35,300 nucleotides of DNA from Fidelibacterota bacterium (GTDB taxonomy: Bacteria; Fidelibacterota; Marinisomatia; Marinisomatales; TCS55). Within the stretch, counting starts at the first letter, position 1. Each line of letters begins with the position of its first letter. Shown here one piece after another: positions 1 to 6,298 of the stretch. The notes beneath the pieces are model-generated. The model had not been told where the DNA came from. It was given only the letters and a program-made list of their open reading frames with translations, and did no database searches. Location: positions 1 to 35,300 of the forward strand of contig JASLML010000013.1 in assembly GCA_030746535.1 (NCBI GenBank). Reading direction: 5' to 3'. A program made the translations under genes and the position numbers.

Positions 1-65
1 AAGCCGTAGTCCAATTTCAGGAAAATGTCATTGTGTTGCATCGTTATTTTCAGTAACTTCTCAAA

Positions 66-182
66 GCATCAGGAGCGTCCCGAGAGTTGAGATCGGGGCC
101 GCCAACCGAGCTTAAAGGCCACGGTGGTTTGATCCATAAACGGTAGATGTGCCCGAAAAGGAAACCATGAACCGCCTGATGT
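66..182 (+). ncRNA. candidate structured leader RNA or riboswitch-like element
   Basis: The 5' strand GCATCAGG (66-73) can pair with CCTGATGT (175-182) over 8 bp with one G-U, closing a domain of about 117 nt. Inside it, TCCCGA (78-83) pairs with TCGGGG (93-98) across a 9-nt loop, and CCG (106-108) with CGG (122-124) in a purine-rich region. The closing helix shares bases 175-182 with the left arm and loop of the terminator at 170-196, so the two folds exclude each other, as in transcription-attenuating riboswitches. The next gene is the TPR protein at 278. The order GCCAACC ... GGTGGTTTGATCC faintly recalls the SAM-I core, but the kink-turn consensus is missing, so no class is assigned. It could also be an independent small RNA ending at the terminator. 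Confidence 0.42.
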
Positions 183-196
183 CTTGGCGGTTTTTT
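170..196 (+). terminator. intrinsic terminator / attenuator
   Basis: AACCGCC (170-176) and GGCGGTT (186-192) form a 7-bp stem around a 9-nt loop, and the run of T continues to 196. The left arm overlaps the 3' strand of the long-range helix of the candidate leader RNA, which makes this either its 3' end or a regulated attenuator upstream of the TPR gene. Confidence 0.72.
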
Positions 197-232
197 CGTT
201 TATAGACCTTCCTGGTGTGTTAACTGAAACGG

Positions 233-256
233 GCTTTGCTGAAGATACAGCAAAGC
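233..256 (+). promoter_or_regulatory. perfect 9-bp hairpin just upstream of the TPR gene RBS
   Basis: GCTTTGCTG (233-241) and CAGCAAAGC (248-256) are a perfect inverted repeat around the loop AAGATA. No T tract follows, so it is not an intrinsic terminator. It lies 7 nt before the strong ribosome binding site AAAGGAG (264-270) of the gene at 278. It could be an operator, a 5' mRNA stabiliser or a translational control element; the sequence does not decide between these. Confidence 0.5.
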
Positions 257-277
257 ACAAAATAAAGGAGACACATC

Positions 278-1276
278 ATGAGTCAGCAATTAAATCCCCA
301 CTGGAATCCGGAAAAATCCGAATTATCCATCCCAAATCCTTGGGACAGTGTAGTGTACGTTAACCTAATCAATGATCACACCCCTTTTGAGGAAGACATA
401 CGTACGATTATTCCCAATCTGTCCGAGTTTACAAACTGGGCTGCGTTTTTCCACGGTTACAGGAATCGGGGTATTATCAATTTTCATCCGCTGGGCGAGG
501 GATTTACATTTCCGCCGAAATACCTTCAGGGCAGAGAATTGGCCAATCTTCCATGCAGGCTACTGGAAGATATAGAATCATACAATCAGGAAACTCATTT
601 CTTTATCAGCTTTTCCAATGTAGATGAAAGGGAATTGCGCGTCTACAAATGGCCATTTCAGGAAGCACCGCAAGTACTTAAAAAATCGGGTCTTATTTTC
701 CCGGGCCCGTACACCCAGGCGGATGATCAGATTGAAGTGTACGAATCGTCCGATCCGCTCTTTTGCGAAAGCAGGGCAGCATTTGAGATTGGGGATTACA
801 ACAAGTCGTTGGCAATTCTGAATCAGGTCATCAAAAAGAATCCCTATTATTCGCGTGCATTCAGCGCCCGCGGGCAGATCTATCTTGCTTTTCAGGATTA
901 CCGATTTGCATTAGCGAATTACTTTGATGCATTGGAGATCAATCCCCTCAACTGGCGTGCCCTGTACAATTGCGGGCGCCTCTTTTGGCAAGTTCAGCAA
1001 GATTCCCTTGCTATTGATTATATGCATGAAGCGATAGAAATCAATAAGGAATTTGTGGAATGCATTCAACGGCTTGCGGCTATGTACCATGTTATTGGGC
1101 AGATTGATGATTCCATCCGTGTTCTGAACGAAGGATTGGAAGCAAATCGTGGAAGCGATTTGCTTGAGGGTGCTCTTTCGGTCTGTTTGGAGGAAAAAAA
1201 ATCTGAAACTTATGATCAGGATGATCTCATGGAAGCGGAATGGCAGACTCGGTACCATACAAGACCTGCGCAATAG
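278..1276 (+). CDS. TPR-repeat protein
   Basis: 332 aa with no signal peptide or membrane segment, so probably cytoplasmic. The C-terminal half (about residues 165-300) holds at least three tetratricopeptide repeats, seen as successive 34-residue units with the small/large residue pattern (RAFSARGQIYLAFQDYRFAL, RALYNCGRLFWQVQQDSLAI, ECIQRLAAMYHVIGQIDDSI). TPRs are protein-interaction scaffolds. The first 160 residues are aromatic-rich, matched no family I recognise, and may be a distinct domain. The start is supported by AAAGGAG 7 nt upstream, one of the best Shine-Dalgarno sites in the window. The gene lies behind the candidate attenuator (66-196) and the hairpin at 233-256, so it may be under RNA-level control. 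The partner and role are unknown. Confidence 0.85.
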   Translation: MSQQLNPHWNPEKSELSIPNPWDSVVYVNLINDHTPFEEDIRTIIPNLSEFTNWAAFFHGYRNRGIINFHPLGEGFTFPPKYLQGRELANLPCRLLEDIESYNQETHFFISFSNVDERELRVYKWPFQEAPQVLKKSGLIFPGPYTQADDQIEVYESSDPLFCESRAAFEIGDYNKSLAILNQVIKKNPYYSRAFSARGQIYLAFQDYRFALANYFDALEINPLNWRALYNCGRLFWQVQQDSLAIDYMHEAIEINKEFVECIQRLAAMYHVIGQIDDSIRVLNEGLEANRGSDLLEGALSVCLEEKKSETYDQDDLMEAEWQTRYHTRPAQ

Positions 1277-1313
1277 GATGAAAAAAGAAAATGAAAAAAG
1301 GAAAGGAAATAAA

Positions 1314-1466
1314 ATGGGCAAGATACTAAAAGAATACTTAGCGAAAGCGGACGACCCGGCGTTTACAGAGGGTTATTCCGTCGTTTCGCTTCGCAAACCG
1401 GTAAAGCGGAAGGATGAGAAAAAACCGGTTAAAAAGGTAAAAGGAAAGAAGAAGGGAAAAAAGTGA
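1314..1466 (+). CDS. Lys-rich basic microprotein
   Basis: 50 aa: a short amphipathic start (MGKILKEYLAKADDPAF), then a tail that is mostly Lys/Arg with PVK/KKV repeats and ends in KKKGKK. The ATG at 1314 follows AAGGAAAGGAAAT; an in-frame ATG at 1278 would add 12 residues and is less well placed. It lies 37 bp after the TPR gene on the same strand, so they are probably co-transcribed. The tail resembles nucleic-acid-binding basic tails, but I recognise no family. The A of its TGA stop is the first base of the palindromic element at 1466-1760, so the reading frame ends exactly at the repeat boundary. It could be a genuine short gene or the remnant of a longer one cut by the repeat. Confidence 0.55.
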   Translation: MGKILKEYLAKADDPAFTEGYSVVSLRKPVKRKDEKKPVKKVKGKKKGKK

Positions 1467-1760
1467 CACACCCCGTCCCGATGAATCGGGACACCCCTCT
1501 GAAGAGGGGATTAATTTTGGTTCATTAATTTTCGGTAGATAAAACTGTCATCGCGAATTCCGATTTATCGGGATGAAGCGATCCCCTTGAGTTCGTTTTA
1601 CTCGAAATTTAATTCCTGACAGGTGAAAGGGGATTGCCGCGTATCCGCTGATTGGCGGATACTCGCAATGACAAGTAAGTAATTTGATATTTGCATTATT
1701 TACTCAAATTAAAAATAAATCCCCTCTTGAGAGGGGACTTCACGAAGTGAAGGGGTGTGT
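1466..1760. repeat. nested palindromic (MITE/REP-like) intergenic element, outer unit
   Basis: This fills the 335 bp between the microprotein and tRNA-Glu; I see no gene in it. The ends are a perfect 9-bp inverted repeat, ACACACCCC (1466-1474) and GGGGTGTGT (1752-1760). Each end carries two small hairpins: left GTCCCGAT/ATCGGGAC (1475-1492) and CCCCTCT/AGAGGGG (1494-1509); right CCCCTCT/AGAGGGG (1721-1736) and CTTCAC/GTGAAG (1738-1752). The left and right CCCCTCT hairpins are copies in inverted arrangement. A second inverted repeat is nested inside (1546-1673). No transposase is present, so it would be non-autonomous or a folded-RNA-type repeat. Confidence 0.75.
1546..1673. repeat. inner imperfect palindrome nested in the 1466-1760 element
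   Basis: TGTCATCGCGA (1546-1556) pairs with TCGCAATGACA (1663-1673) with one mismatch, and GCGATCCCCTT (1578-1588) pairs with AAGGGGATTGC (1627-1637) with one mismatch. Sub-hairpins are CCGAT/ATCGG (1560-1571) and a perfect GTATCCGC/GCGGATAC (1641-1662). Phrases close to tGTCATtGCGA...GCGATC...GATTGC...TCGCAATGACA recur as intergenic repeats in many unrelated bacterial genomes, which suggests a second, separate repeat family inserted within the first. Confidence 0.65.
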
Positions 1761-1767
1761 ATAAAAC

Positions 1768-1800
1768 AAAAAGCTATCAGCGCGAAGCCAATAGCTTTTT
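1768..1800 (-). terminator. terminator downstream of tRNA-Glu, probably bidirectional
   Basis: AAAAAGCTAT (1768-1777) and ATAGCTTTTT (1791-1800) form a perfect 10-bp stem. Read on the minus strand it follows directly on the tRNA-Glu 3' end and has a T-rich tail. On the plus strand the arm also ends in T5, so it could terminate read-through from the TPR/microprotein unit as well. Confidence 0.75.
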
Positions 1801-1801
1801 G

Positions 1802-1873
1802 TAGCCCGTAGGGGAATCGAACCCCTGTTGCCAGGATGAAAACCTGGAGTCCTAACCACTAGACGAACGGGCC
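1802..1873 (-). tRNA. tRNA-Glu (UUC)
   Basis: The minus strand folds as a cloverleaf. The acceptor stem GGCCCGT pairs with ACGGGCT, the D-arm is GTCTAGTGGTTAGGAC, the anticodon arm is CCAGG-TTTTCAT-CCTGG, and the T-arm is CAGGGGTTCGATTCCCCTA type with GTTCGATTC. The loop TTTTCAT places UUC at positions 34-36, giving Glu. The CCA end is not encoded. The first acceptor pair is G-U. Confidence 0.95.
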
Positions 1874-1927
1874 AAATTGTGCCGGCGAAATTATTCTAAC
1901 CGCCGTGTTTTCCCAAAGTCTTTTCGG

Positions 1928-2239
1928 TCAATTTTCGGATACGTCCAGGATATCCAGCAGTTCGCCTTTCTGGTGGAGTTCCATGGTAATGTCCGCGCCG
2001 CCGATCAGTTCGCCTTTTACGAAAAGCTGCGGGATGGTCGGCCAGCCGGAATGATCCGAAAGCCGCTCTCGAATCACGGGATCCTCAAGCACATTCACTG
2101 CTTTATACTCCACGCCGTAATGGTTGAGCACCTGCACTACGGCGTTGGAAAATCCGCACATCGGCATTTCCGGCGATCCTTTCATGTAAAGCATGATCGG
2201 GTTTGATTCGATGTCTGATACAATTTGTTCGGTTGTCAT
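1928..2239 (-). CDS. grxD: monothiol glutaredoxin, Grx4/GrxD type
   Basis: 103 aa, the usual length for single-domain monothiol glutaredoxins. It carries the diagnostic CGFS active site at residues 28-31, preceded by MLYMKGSPEMPM, and the glutathione-binding WPTIPQLFVKGELIGGADI segment. This family binds a glutathione-coordinated [2Fe-2S] cluster as a homodimer or with BolA proteins and delivers Fe-S clusters in the cytoplasm. The ATG at 2239-2237 is preceded by AAGGAAAG. It is transcribed alone on the minus strand, divergently from xth and 55 bp upstream of tRNA-Glu. A link to the Fe-S enzymes in this window (LipA, Nth) is only functional inference. Confidence 0.95.
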   Translation of the reverse strand: MTTEQIVSDIESNPIMLYMKGSPEMPMCGFSNAVVQVLNHYGVEYKAVNVLEDPVIRERLSDHSGWPTIPQLFVKGELIGGADITMELHQKGELLDILDVSEN

Positions 2240-2374
2240 GATTGCTTTCCTTCGTGTGAGTGGTCTGAAATTTACACAGGATCAAAAAAAATCCACCATA
2301 TCTACGCCTCTTTTCCGCTTGATTGGAAAAGGGTAAATTGACGCTTTATTTAACGATCAAACAAGGCACCATCA

Positions 2375-3139
2375 ATGAAAATCATTTCCTGGAATGTGAA
2401 CGGCGTAAGGGCAGTCCATAAAAAAGGCTTCCTCGACTGGCTCGATTCTGCACAGCCGGATATTCTCTGTCTTCAGGAAACCAAGGCGCACGAAGAACAG
2501 CTTCCGAAAGAACTGCTGGAAGGACACGGCTATCAAACCTATTGGCATTCTGCCGAAAAAAAGGGATACAGCAGCGTTGCCACCTATTGCAAAGAAGAAC
2601 CGCTGTTTGTCCAAAAGGGAATTGGCATAGATAAATTCGACGCGGAAGGGCGCGTGCTCTTGACCGAGCATCCCGATTTCCTTCTCTACAATATCTATTT
2701 TCCGAACGGACAAAAAAATGAAGAGCGCCTTCAGTATAAGCTGGATTTTTACGATGAGCTTCTGCCGATCATTAACGAGCAGGCAGAATCCGGCATGAAT
2801 GTGATCGTCACCGGCGACTGGAACACGGCGCACCATGAAATTGATCTCGCACGTCCGAAAGAGAATGTGAATACATCCGGGTTTATGCCGGTAGAACGCG
2901 AACGGCTGGATACGTACACAGAATACGGGTGGGTGGATACGTTTCGAATGTTTCATCCCGAACCTAACCGATATTCCTGGTGGACGTACCGGTTTGGCGC
3001 GCGCGAGCGAAATGTCGGCTGGCGGATCGATTATTTTTTTGTGAACGAAGGGTTTGCAGACAGAATTCAGGATGCCGATATTCACGATGATGTGATGGGT
3101 TCGGATCATTGTCCCATTTCACTGGATATAATAGAATGA
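2375..3139 (+). CDS. xth: exodeoxyribonuclease III (AP endonuclease)
   Basis: 254 aa, full length for the Xth/ExoA endonuclease-exonuclease-phosphatase family. Visible catalytic motifs are [13 protein letters not shown] at the N terminus, LQETKA (metal-binding Glu), GDWN (Asp/Asn of the active site), WRIDYFFV and the C-terminal SDHCPI (Asp/His). The enzyme cuts 5' to abasic sites and removes blocked 3' ends in base excision repair. The stop TGA overlaps the next start (ATGA at 3136-3139), so it is translationally coupled to the AMP nucleosidase gene. A second base-excision enzyme, Nth, is encoded at 22913. Confidence 0.95.
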   Translation: MKIISWNVNGVRAVHKKGFLDWLDSAQPDILCLQETKAHEEQLPKELLEGHGYQTYWHSAEKKGYSSVATYCKEEPLFVQKGIGIDKFDAEGRVLLTEHPDFLLYNIYFPNGQKNEERLQYKLDFYDELLPIINEQAESGMNVIVTGDWNTAHHEIDLARPKENVNTSGFMPVERERLDTYTEYGWVDTFRMFHPEPNRYSWWTYRFGARERNVGWRIDYFFVNEGFADRIQDADIHDDVMGSDHCPISLDIIE

Positions 3140-3909
3140 AATCAAAATCAGATATTGTTAAAGATTGGATCAAGCGGTATACCGGCACACCGGTAGAAGG
3201 ATTTGGCGACTGGATACTGCTCACGAATTTTCAGAATTACGTCGACAAATTCGCCAATCGGTTTTCTACGGACGTCAAAGGAATTGGCGGGCCGATGACA
3301 TCTGCAACCAACAAAGACGGATTGAGTATTATCAATTTCGGGATCGGAAGCTCTAACGCAGCGACCATCATGGATCTTCTGTCAGCGGTGAATCCAAAAG
3401 GTGTGCTGTTTTTGGGAAAATGCGGCGGACTGAAAAAATCAACGGAGATCGGCAATTTTATTCTTCCTAGCGCAGCTATCCGCGGTGAAGGAACCGGCGA
3501 TGATTATTTCCCGCAGGAAGTGCCGGCGCTTCCGTCGTTCAAGATTCACAAATACGTTTCAGATAAACTGCGCGACCAAAAATTGGATTATCGCACCGGC
3601 GTTGTGTACACCACCAACCGCCGCGTTTGGGAATACGATGAAGATTTTAAGAAATATCTCCGCAAAGTCCGTGTGATAGGAATTGACATGGAAACGGCAA
3701 CCATTTTCGTCGTGGGATTCGCAAACGGAATTGAACGCGGCGCGCTCCTGCTTGTTTCAGATACACCGATGACGCCGGAAGGCGTAAAAACATCGGAATC
3801 CGATTCAAAGGTAACGCAGAAATTTGTGGAACTGCAGCTGGAGCTCGGTATCGAAGCAATGAGCCATATCGGCAGCGAAGGTGAGCAAATCAAACATTTT
3901 ACATATTAG
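3136..3909 (+). CDS. amn: AMP nucleosidase, short form
   Basis: 257 aa from the ATG that overlaps the xth stop; an in-frame ATG 27 nt further upstream lies inside xth and is less likely. It is a PNP/UDP-phosphorylase-fold protein. Visible are the glycine-rich [16 protein letters not shown], the FLGKCGGLK segment, an [15 protein letters not shown] segment (the Met-Glu of the ribose site) and LVSDTPM. This matches the short AMP nucleosidases common in Bacteroidetes rather than the long two-domain enterobacterial Amn. The reaction is hydrolysis of AMP to adenine and ribose 5-phosphate. The neighbour at 3914 is an acid phosphatase that could act on nucleotides, supporting a purine-salvage role. 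Assignment as nucleosidase rather than phosphorylase rests on family recognition. Confidence 0.85.
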   Translation: MKSKSDIVKDWIKRYTGTPVEGFGDWILLTNFQNYVDKFANRFSTDVKGIGGPMTSATNKDGLSIINFGIGSSNAATIMDLLSAVNPKGVLFLGKCGGLKKSTEIGNFILPSAAIRGEGTGDDYFPQEVPALPSFKIHKYVSDKLRDQKLDYRTGVVYTTNRRVWEYDEDFKKYLRKVRVIGIDMETATIFVVGFANGIERGALLLVSDTPMTPEGVKTSESDSKVTQKFVELQLELGIEAMSHIGSEGEQIKHFTY

Positions 3910-3913
3910 TCCA

Positions 3914-4576
3914 ATGCGCGTATTCGTATGGATTCTTGCGGCGGCGATCGGCGCTGCACAGCCCGGAATATTAAAGGTCGGTTTTGATATTGATGACACT
4001 GTCCTCTACAGCCGCGATGTATTTCTAAATGCACCGCGAAACGATTCCGGAAAGCTCGATTACGGATGGGTGAATAAACACGATTCGGAATATTCCATTG
4101 TAATTCCGCCGACCGTCACCCTAATCAATTATTTCCGGGCGCATGGACATGAGGTGTATTTCATTACAGCGCGGCCCGGCATGAACGGTGAAACAGCAGC
4201 CTCATTTTTAACGGATGTTCTCGGTTTTGAAATCATTAAAGATAAAAATTTGTTTTTTGCGCCGAAGGAAACCATCAATGGAAAACGGTTCACAACCAAG
4301 CACCGCGTTATGAACAACCTTAATCTGGATCTGTATTACGGAGATTCGGATACGGATATGATCGCTGCAATCAAAGCCGGTGTTCAACCTGTCCGAATTG
4401 TTCGGCATACATCATCTGTTGAGCAGTACGGCAGTAATTATTTCGGGAATACGCTTAACCAAAATTCCGATAAATACCCTTTTTCCGGCGGCGATTTACA
4501 GATCTTTTACGATGCAAATGTCGGCATTTTTGGTGAATCCATATATCCCATTATTTGGGAAGGCCCGCCCGAATGA
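3914..4576 (+). CDS. aphA: HAD-family class B-type acid phosphatase, secreted
   Basis: 220 aa from ATG 3914, which begins a clear signal peptide (MRVFVWILAAAIGAAQ). An alternative start at 3881 would bury the signal and overlap amn. The HAD motif I VGFDIDDTVLYS (about residues 22-33) and motif III/IV region YYGDSDTDMIAA match class B non-specific acid phosphatases (AphA), periplasmic enzymes that dephosphorylate nucleotides and organic phosphomonoesters. Also characteristic are the FITARPG motif and the conserved run from FNTLNQ to the C terminus. The gene starts 4 bp after amn and overlaps the porin-like gene by ATGA, so it is part of a tight operon. The substrate is inferred from the family. 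Confidence 0.85.
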   Translation: MRVFVWILAAAIGAAQPGILKVGFDIDDTVLYSRDVFLNAPRNDSGKLDYGWVNKHDSEYSIVIPPTVTLINYFRAHGHEVYFITARPGMNGETAASFLTDVLGFEIIKDKNLFFAPKETINGKRFTTKHRVMNNLNLDLYYGDSDTDMIAAIKAGVQPVRIVRHTSSVEQYGSNYFGNTLNQNSDKYPFSGGDLQIFYDANVGIFGESIYPIIWEGPPE

Positions 4577-5787
4577 AACTCGCAAAATTGATTTTCGTTC
4601 TTGGACTCCCGGTTTTCATTTCGGCAGCGGACTTGGAATGGCAGTCGGAATTTCGGGCGCGTGTTGAACGGGACACGGTTACATCAGCTAACGATACCGC
4701 CAGCTCCCGCGGTCAGTCGTCGTTTACGCATTTTAGATCTCGTTTAATGCTCAAAATGACAAGCGGCTCTCTTTCCGCCGCAGTGCAGTTCCAGGATGTG
4801 CGTGTTCTCGGCCATCCGGACAATGCTTCCGGCAGCACTGCTCAGGATAAGCATGCACTCGCATTTTCACAGGCCTACCTTCAGTACAGAATCACCGGCG
4901 GAAAAATGCGTATCGGAAGATTTAGTCTTCCGCTCGGGAACGAGCGCCTGTTCAGCCAAAACAGGTGGAGCCTCCGCGGACGGTTCTTTGAGGGATTCCT
5001 CGCCGAATACAATTTTATTAAGCTGGCATCGTCCAAAGTGTTCCGCGTGTACCTTGCGGAAAATTATGAAACATTTTCATCGGATAAAGATGATACAGTA
5101 ATTGATGGATTCTATGTTGCTTCTACTGCACCCATCACTAAGATCAGCCTCATTGACAGATTTGAGATATACGGATACCGTGAATTGAATCTGGGCAATA
5201 CGGAGGATGCAATCCAGAGAACAACATTCGGCGGAAGGTTGAGCGGCTCGCTGGATCTTTGGATCCTGGGCTTGACGCTTGAGTTTGAAGCTGCTAGCCA
5301 GTCGGGACCGGTTCCGGGATTTACTTCTACCGATGCTGCGATGTCTGTATTTAATCTCATTTGCGATGTGCCGATGCTGTTCAATTCACAGATTACTTTC
5401 GGCAAAGAATATTTTTCGGGAGACGATCCGGCAACGGAAGGCAAAGGCGAAGGATTTGCGAATCCTTACGGCGCAGGCCATAAATGGCACGGCTACATGG
5501 ATTACCATAAACGGTTTGTGACAAACGGAAGTGCAGGACTGAATGAAACAAGTGTCAGAATTCATACGCCTGTGTTTGATAAATACAGATTGGCGGTACA
5601 TCTGCACGAATTCAAAACCGGTTTCGGAAACACAGAACTTGGATCTGAAATTGATGTTGTCTTTACAGTGAACGCCGGATCGCGGTTGTCGTTCAGCCAA
5701 GGCTATGCGCGGTACACGCATAAATCAGGATCATGGAAAACGGGCACGGATGAATTTGCGTATTTTTCTATATCCGCAACACTCTGA
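4573..5787 (+). CDS. outer-membrane beta-barrel, alginate-export/porin-like
   Basis: 404 aa from the ATG overlapping the aphA stop. A signal peptide (MKLAKLIFVLGLPVFISAAD) is followed by alternating amphipathic strands: EFRARVERD, FTHFRSRLMLKM, SAAVQFQDVRVLG, AYLQYRITGGKMRIGRFSLPLG. The GR-F/G-ERLF segment and the general layout resemble the alginate-export (AlgE-like) porin family, which includes many non-alginate channels. It probably forms an outer-membrane channel. Because it is coupled to a periplasmic phosphatase and a nucleosidase, nucleotide or phosphoester uptake is a reasonable inference, but the sequence does not show the substrate. Confidence 0.75.
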   Translation: MKLAKLIFVLGLPVFISAADLEWQSEFRARVERDTVTSANDTASSRGQSSFTHFRSRLMLKMTSGSLSAAVQFQDVRVLGHPDNASGSTAQDKHALAFSQAYLQYRITGGKMRIGRFSLPLGNERLFSQNRWSLRGRFFEGFLAEYNFIKLASSKVFRVYLAENYETFSSDKDDTVIDGFYVASTAPITKISLIDRFEIYGYRELNLGNTEDAIQRTTFGGRLSGSLDLWILGLTLEFEAASQSGPVPGFTSTDAAMSVFNLICDVPMLFNSQITFGKEYFSGDDPATEGKGEGFANPYGAGHKWHGYMDYHKRFVTNGSAGLNETSVRIHTPVFDKYRLAVHLHEFKTGFGNTELGSEIDVVFTVNAGSRLSFSQGYARYTHKSGSWKTGTDEFAYFSISATL

Positions 5788-5794
5788 CACTGCC

Positions 5795-6220
5795 GTGGAT
5801 CTGACTATTTCCCTTATAGAAAATGATGCGGATATGACTTCTGCTTTGGACATTCGAAGAATCGTTTTTATCGATGAACAAAATGTCCCCGAAGACATTG
5901 AAGTGGACGAATTTGAAGATGACTGTTCACATATCATTGCAAGAATCGGCGGAATTCCTGTGGGAACGGCTCGGTGGCGAAGAACGGATAACGGCGTTAA
6001 ACTGGAACGGTTTGCCGTGCTGAAGGAGTATCGCAGTAAAGGAATCGGTGAAGCGCTCGTGGAATCTGTACTGGATTATGTTTTGCCGGAACCGGTCGTT
6101 TATCTGCACGCGCAGGAGGAGGTGATCGGTTTTTACGAAAAATTAGGATTTACCAATGAAGGGCCAACATTCATCGAAGCGGACATTGTTCACCAGAAAA
6201 TGGTCTTAAACGCAGATTGA
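5795..6220 (+). CDS. GNAT-family N-acetyltransferase
   Basis: 141 aa from GTG 5795, 7 bp after the barrel gene. No good Shine-Dalgarno is visible, and longer starts would run back into the barrel gene. The acetyl-CoA binding motif is clear: LERFAVLKEYRSKGIGEALV, with R-S-K-G-I-G as the pyrophosphate loop, and a C-terminal GFYEKLGFTNEGPTF beta-alpha unit. The N-terminal RRIVFIDEQNVPEDIEVDEFEDD stretch is typical of the YjcF/ElaA-like GNAT branch. It transfers an acetyl group from acetyl-CoA to an unknown amine substrate in the cytoplasm. Confidence 0.85.
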   Translation: MDLTISLIENDADMTSALDIRRIVFIDEQNVPEDIEVDEFEDDCSHIIARIGGIPVGTARWRRTDNGVKLERFAVLKEYRSKGIGEALVESVLDYVLPEPVVYLHAQEEVIGFYEKLGFTNEGPTFIEADIVHQKMVLNAD

Positions 6221-6298
6221 ACTGTTCTCTTTTCTTTCGCGGACACTTCGAGTAATTTCGCTGAAATTCAGGCGGGAACGCTTCATCAGATCGCATCT

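Noticed and set aside
66-182. SAM-I riboswitch at the left end
   Set aside because: GCCAACC followed later by GGTGGTTTGATCC and a closing ATCA/TGAT helix resemble the SAM-I core, but the P2 kink-turn consensus (GAGGGA...GGCCC...TGA) is not seen, and the downstream gene is not a methionine or SAM gene. It is reported only as an unclassified structured RNA.
69-260. 63-codon minus-strand ORF
   Set aside because: It lies across the structured RNA and terminator region, has no ribosome binding site, and its product has no fold-like pattern.
911-1321. 136-codon minus-strand ORF
   Set aside because: It lies antisense within the TPR gene, whose repeats are conserved in the plus frame, and its composition is a shadow of that codon usage.
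2372-3109. 245-codon minus-strand ORF
   Set aside because: It is the antisense shadow of exonuclease III; the catalytic motifs of the plus-strand enzyme are intact.
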